Part shown: in pieces, positions 19,989 to 21,399 of the stretch | Numbering within the stretch: position 1 is the first letter of the stretch | How the letters are laid out: the number at the start of each line of letters is the position of its first letter | Assembly (NCBI GenBank): GCA_014729495.1 | Contig: WJJV01000061.1 | Coordinates: 1-21,399 of the forward strand | Reading direction: 5' to 3' | DNA length: 21,399 nt | From: Candidatus Woesearchaeota archaeon | GTDB taxonomy: Archaea; Nanobdellota; Nanobdellia; Woesearchaeales; UBA12501 | Notes under the pieces: generated by a model | Told to the model about the DNA's origin: nothing | The model's database searches: none | What the model saw: the letters and a program-made list of their open reading frames with translations, nothing else | Made by a program: the position numbers and the translations under genes

Positions 19989-20993
19989 TCAATCTATTAT
20001 CTGCACTGGATTCATCCTTACTATATCCTCTGCACCATTGCTTCTAAGGCCATAAGCAACCTGCGTCCATCTCGACCTTGCTATCTCAATTCCTACCTGC
20101 AGGTACTCCCCATCCCTTATGACTGTGGGCTCCTTTGAGAACAATCTCTCTTTCTGCAAGTAGTCCTTTATTTTCTCTTCCCTGCTCTTTCTCACATTGA
20201 AGATTATGTAATCTGTGTCTCTTGCCTTGACAGCACCTTGCAGCAGAGTCCTGACAAAACCGATCTTGTCTGCTTTCCAGGGATCACTGAGAGCATCCTC
20301 TGTTGTATAAAGTCCTGCGCTTGATTGCAGCAGAATCTCGATAGGCTTCAGTTCATTCTTAGCCAGAGTCTCTCCTGATGAGATGCACTCTACAATGAAG
20401 TCTGCTGAGCCTTTGGCAATTGCTGATTCTGTGGCGCCATAAGATTCAGTTATCCTTATCTTCTCATTAGCTCCTGTAATCCCATACTTCGCTATTAACA
20501 AAGGCTTCTTGTTCCCGAAACTGAGGATGTAGCTTTCATTATTCTCAAGCCAATCCTGTGTTATAAGAGGATATTCTGTTGCTAATCTAATCTCTTTTTC
20601 CCTCTTAAGGTCTGCATAGAATCCATCTCTTGTGATACATGATGGTCCTGCGAGCACCAGATCAGCATACCCATATCCAAGACTGCAAAGCCTGACCATT
20701 CTAGCGTCAGCAAGATTCCATTCTTCAGCTATATCCTTTCCCATTATGGCCAGGTCAATTATGCTGTCCCTTAGATCCGCAGGCATGTTCTGGGGCCTGT
20801 CAACTATGGCTTCCAGCTCTTCATCATTGGCTATGATCAGCGAGTATGACCTGCTCTCAGGACTGTATCCCTTAATGTCAAATCCAGCCTCCTTAAGAAG
20901 CGATTCTGTGCTCCATCTTCCAGTTGTGTTGAGACTTCCTTTTGGAAGCGCGAATCTGAGTCTTCTATTCCCTTCTGCATTATTCTTTTTCAT
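19989..20993 (-). CDS. hisG: ATP phosphoribosyltransferase, long form
   Basis: This 334-residue protein catalyses the first step of histidine synthesis, ATP plus PRPP to phosphoribosyl-ATP. The N-terminal lobe has LRFALPKGSL. The PRPP-binding region is SYGATESAIAKGSADFIVEC followed by SSGETL. The C-terminal extra domain (about 260-334: IIFNVRKSREEKIKDYL to GAEDIVRMNPVQ) marks the long form, which is feedback-inhibited by histidine and needs no HisZ. Its first residues are a slightly extended MKKNNAEGNRR. GGAGG lies just before the ATG. It follows hisI by 38 bp on the same strand, so they are probably co-transcribed. Confidence 0.9.
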   Translation of the reverse strand: MKKNNAEGNRRLRFALPKGSLNTTGRWSTESLLKEAGFDIKGYSPESRSYSLIIANDEELEAIVDRPQNMPADLRDSIIDLAIMGKDIAEEWNLADARMVRLCSLGYGYADLVLAGPSCITRDGFYADLKREKEIRLATEYPLITQDWLENNESYILSFGNKKPLLIAKYGITGANEKIRITESYGATESAIAKGSADFIVECISSGETLAKNELKPIEILLQSSAGLYTTEDALSDPWKADKIGFVRTLLQGAVKARDTDYIIFNVRKSREEKIKDYLQKERLFSKEPTVIRDGEYLQVGIEIARSRWTQVAYGLRSNGAEDIVRMNPVQIID

Positions 20994-21031
20994 CTTGTAT
21001 TCCTCCGCTCTTACAGCATTTTTTTACTATC

Positions 21032-21399
21032 TCATAATCTCATTACTAGAGACTCCTCTCCATCCTGCTCTTCTATCCTCCTGAAATAGCAGGTATCCAT
21101 CGCCTTTCCGTCAATCTTTACATGGCATACTCCTTTGCCTTCTGGTTCTACCATGTAAAGCAGTGAATCCTGATTGCAGTTGATGTATCTCTCCCTGACA
21201 GCAAGATAATCTCCGCTTGTCGCTCCTTTCTCCCATAATTCATTCCTGCTTCTGCTCCATAAGAAAACCCTTCCTGACCTCCTTGTGAGATCATATGCTT
21301 CCCTGTCTGTTGAAGCCACAAAGAGCACATCTCTTGTCTCATAATTCTGCAGCACTACAGGTATCAAGGGATTCTTTTCCCAGTCAAGCCTCAGTTCAA
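21032..21399 (-). CDS. hisI: Phosphoribosyl-AMP cyclohydrolase (5' end outside the window)
   Basis: This enzyme opens the purine ring of phosphoribosyl-AMP, the third step of histidine synthesis. Marks are the open-ended N-terminus LDWEKNPLIPVVLQNYETRDVLF, VFLWSRSRNELWEKGATSGD, and the late Cys pair in GVCHVK and DTCYFRR (zinc ligands with the first loop Cys). The frame stays open to the window edge, and TTG at 21367 is inside the conserved N-terminus, so the true start lies beyond 21399. The metal loop, normally DCDxD, reads NCNQD: two of three Asp are Asn while the Cys and last Asp remain. There is no HisE domain at the C-terminus, so it is a stand-alone HisI. Confidence 0.88.
   Translation of the reverse strand, partial: ELRLDWEKNPLIPVVLQNYETRDVLFVASTDREAYDLTRRSGRVFLWSRSRNELWEKGATSGDYLAVRERYINCNQDSLLYMVEPEGKGVCHVKIDGKAMDTCYFRRIEEQDGEESLVMRL

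Overview
The window is a chromosomal piece of an archaeon. The evidence is an RNA polymerase operon with split B (B''/B') and split A (A'/A'') subunits, a KH-domain beta-CASP factor (aCPSF1/FttA), a single-chain proteasome beta subunit, a Sec11-type signal peptidase, TATA boxes about 25-30 nt ahead of start codons (leaderless promoters), and tRNA genes interrupted by bulge-helix-bulge (BHB) introns. Split rpoB, many tiny genes and short intergenic spaces suit a euryarchaeal or DPANN-type genome. I cannot place it more exactly.

Layout. 146-2206: a methyltransferase-like gene, a convergent Nudix gene that looks frameshifted near its start, and an acidic lipoprotein. 2510-3151: three tRNA genes, Tyr(GUA), Asp(GUC) and Lys(UUU), all interrupted. 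Tyr has a 52-nt anticodon-loop intron, Asp has a 75-nt intron inside the T-loop, and Lys appears to carry two micro-introns (12 and 14 nt). The 3' end of tRNA-Lys is repeated 132 bp downstream, like an attachment-site scar, around a short segment with a perfect 12-bp hairpin. 3343-11918: rpoH-rpoB2-rpoB1-rpoA1-rpoA2-rpl30e-nusA, tightly packed with ATGA-type overlaps, then rps12 behind its own TATA box. rps7 and the elongation factor genes that often follow are not here. 12122-14792: proteasome beta subunit and the FttA termination/RNA-processing factor.

14793-16898 is an AT-rich accessory island. It holds two copies of a small palindromic MITE-like element (15-bp terminal inverted repeat, possible TA target), a further run of strong hairpins, an unlisted 47-residue zinc-ribbon gene, a signal peptidase, and two divergent winged-helix genes around an inverted repeat. 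16936-18471: type II methionine aminopeptidase, then a chain of three very small genes (38-aa membrane peptide, 112-aa membrane/coiled-coil protein, 35-aa zinc ribbon). 18519-21399, all minus strand: histidyl-tRNA synthetase with its own promoter, a short fragment resembling the N-terminus of HisB, HisG, and HisI running off the window end with two unusual Asn substitutions in its metal loop.

Together the core is information processing: transcription, its termination, tRNAs, translation, and protein maturation and turnover. A partial histidine pathway lies beside the enzyme that uses histidine. The most unusual material is the intron content of the tRNA cluster and the small palindromic elements.
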